NCBI RefSeq assembly: GCF_002849855.1
Contig: NZ_CP018616.1
Coordinates: forward strand, 1,674,001 to 1,738,000
DNA length: 64,000 bases
Origin: Vibrio azureus
Lineage (GTDB): Bacteria > Pseudomonadota > Gammaproteobacteria > Enterobacterales > Vibrionaceae
Direction of reading: 5' to 3'
A program made the position numbers and the translations under genes. This document shows, in pieces, positions 62,783-64,000 of this stretch; positions within the stretch are counted from its first letter, which is position 1, and every line of letters starts with the position of its first letter. Under the pieces are notes generated by a model. It was given only the letters and a program-made list of their open reading frames with translations. It made no database searches and was not told the origin of the DNA.

Positions 62783-63547
62783 ATGAATATCGGTTTAATC
62801 ATTGCTTTAGTCGCCATACTGCTGGTTTTAATTCTTGGCTATAACATTATGTTACAATACAAAGTTAAGGTTGAAACTGCCAAGAGGCAAGAATCAGCTC
62901 GTTATGTGACGTTAATAGACAGTACCGAAGAACTGATCGGCCATGCTCATCATATCCCTTTTAGCAAAGCGCTATTGCTCTGTCTTAATAACCGTATCCT
63001 TGATGCTCTAGAAAACATGGTTGAGCTTGATCCCAAGAATAAACAGCTGACACAACGTCTTGAGCATGTGAAACAACAAATTGCTCAGCTAAAACAGAAC
63101 TCAAATGGTGAAGAAAGTACCTCATTCAAAATGCCTAGTAGCGATAAACAAGCCATTGTTATGCTGAAACTTGTTAAACGCTTACGCGAAACCATTCGTA
63201 ACGAACACAACAAGGGACGTTTTGACACACAAAGTTATGTCAACGAAAATGCTCGCTTGGAAACCATTCAAATTCGTATCAACATTGAAAACGTGATCAA
63301 ACGTGCCAATGACTCAATCGCTCGCGGTCAAACAGGCACAGCACTGCAGCTGTTACGTAAAGGGATTGATGCCCTCAGCACCAAAAGCGATGCCTATTCA
63401 ATTAAAGCTAAGCAAAAATTGCAAGGTATGCTGGATGAGTTAGACCAAAAGCGTCAAGATAAAAACGATCAAGAGATGCAACAGATGGCTAACAAAGAGC
63501 GAGACAGTGATATGGATGCCCTCTTTGGTGAAAAGAAAAAATGGTGA
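62783..63547 (+). CDS. Membrane-anchored coiled-coil protein of unknown function
   Basis: A 254-residue protein with one N-terminal membrane helix (residues 3-24) and a cytoplasmic, highly charged helical body. It has a region ALENMVELDPKNKQLTQRLEHVKQQIAQLK (about 74-103) that looks like a TPR-like helix pair plus coiled coil, and ends in a Lys-rich tail EKKKW. I know similar conserved proteins next to miaE or cysB in vibrios but no function. It is followed by its own terminator. Confidence 0.8.
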   Translation: MNIGLIIALVAILLVLILGYNIMLQYKVKVETAKRQESARYVTLIDSTEELIGHAHHIPFSKALLLCLNNRILDALENMVELDPKNKQLTQRLEHVKQQIAQLKQNSNGEESTSFKMPSSDKQAIVMLKLVKRLRETIRNEHNKGRFDTQSYVNENARLETIQIRINIENVIKRANDSIARGQTGTALQLLRKGIDALSTKSDAYSIKAKQKLQGMLDELDQKRQDKNDQEMQQMANKERDSDMDALFGEKKKW

Positions 63548-63560
63548 TTTAAAGATACCC

Positions 63561-63596
63561 GGGCTGCCTTGGCAGCCTGTTTCTGTTAATTTTTTT
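63561..63596 (+). terminator. Terminator after the 62783 gene
   Basis: GGCTGCC and GGCAGCC (63562-63577) form a 7-bp stem with a 2-base loop, extended by G-T pairing, followed by TGTTTCTGTTAATTTTTTT. It lies 14 bp after the stop codon. Confidence 0.7.
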
Positions 63597-63640
63597 ATGA
63601 ACTTTTCCTTCAAATATTTTATTTATAAACGAAGATAAAC

Positions 63641-64000
63641 ATGATTAACCTCGACAGCTATCAGGCACTCCTAGCCCCAATCAATCAATTTTTACAATGT
63701 CAAACCCCTGATGAATGGGTAGAGGAAGCCAAAAAGCCTGACAATCTTCCGACGATTTTATTGGATCATTTACTGTGTGAGTTAAAAGCGGGACAATCTG
63801 CGATGTTTTTAATTCGCAAATACGCGGTTGATCAAGCAAGTTCTCATGCGCTGTTAGACTGGTTCAAGCCTTACGAAGATTTTGCCTATCGTAAAACAGG
63901 ATCTTTAGAAACTCTTAAAGGTAAGAGCAATATCTCTAAAGCGATCATGGCTAAATCGGACTCTCCCTATAGCCAAGATCTGATCGATAAGATGGTGCTC
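63641..64000 (+). CDS. miaE: MiaE, tRNA 2-methylthio-N6-isopentenyl-A37 hydroxylase (partial)
   Basis: The first 120 codons are in the window and the frame runs out of the right edge. MiaE is a diiron monooxygenase that hydroxylates the isopentenyl group of ms2i6A37 in tRNA. The visible part LLAPINQFLQCQTPDEWVEEA, DNLPTILLDHLLCELKAGQSAMFLIRKYA and DLIDKMVL matches the family (split here for length); the Glu in LCELKAG (about 49) is an expected iron ligand. The further iron ligands lie outside the window. Confidence 0.9.
   Translation, partial: MINLDSYQALLAPINQFLQCQTPDEWVEEAKKPDNLPTILLDHLLCELKAGQSAMFLIRKYAVDQASSHALLDWFKPYEDFAYRKTGSLETLKGKSNISKAIMAKSDSPYSQDLIDKMVL

Overview
This window looks like a stretch of the main chromosome of a Vibrio species (Gammaproteobacteria). 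The evidence is the set of genes and their order: pspF-sapABCDF, torECA, cysS/ppiB/lpxH/cdgJ, hisGDCBHAFI, lysW under a lysine riboswitch, vicH (hns), gsk, mnmA-hflD-purB, the VC1118-VC1125-type lipid cluster, htpX, bioA/bioBFCD, serS-rarA-lolA-ftsK, lrp/ald, cysB and miaE. It has about 44% GC by eye, no rRNA or tRNA genes, no phage, no insertion sequence and no CRISPR array. It is mostly conserved core genome. The species-specific part lies in the spaces between genes, which carry many copies of a modular repeat with termini TATACCCAAGTGACCTCAAGATGC.

Layout. 1-6.4 kb: end of pspF, a full repeat element, the sapABCDF peptide ABC transporter, a DUF2750 gene. 6.4-13 kb: manganese pyrophosphatase ppaC, the TMAO respiration operon torECA with a 59-residue TorE, and formate channel focA bracketed by perfect DnaA-type boxes. 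13-20 kb: small TIGR02647 gene, a YeeZ-like epimerase, tdk, cysS, ppiB, lpxH, the EAL-HDOD protein CdgJ and a YchJ/SEC-C protein. 20-28 kb: a CTAG-rich repeat region and the complete eight-gene histidine operon, preceded by a hisL leader peptide with five histidines and a classical attenuator. 28-36.6 kb: lysine transporter lysW with its riboswitch, hns-like vicH, gsk and purB (each with a PurR-type operator), mnmA and hflD.

36.7-43 kb: an eight-gene, tightly packed operon (NTF2-like protein, SDR, FAD oxidoreductase, DUF1365, Cfa-like methyltransferase, DUF2878, chalcone-isomerase-like, DUF3833 lipoprotein). It is the least understood system here and probably modifies membrane fatty acids under light or oxidative stress. 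Its promoter carries two identical TTGTACAA palindromes 44 bp apart. 43-50.4 kb: htpX, a repeat-rich gap, a 55-residue unknown protein and the divergent biotin genes bioA/bioBFCD with a BirA-type operator; BioC has a long Asn-rich N-terminal extension built from an 18-bp tandem repeat. 50.4-64 kb: a small zinc-finger protein, serS, rarA, lolA, ftsK, lrp, ald, a methyltransferase, cysB, an unknown membrane-anchored coiled-coil protein and the start of miaE.

I see no wholly new mobile or defence system. The best leads are the lipid operon with its twin palindromes, the repeat families (including one that supplies the stop codon of cdgJ), the minisatellite inside bioC, and several regulatory structures between genes.
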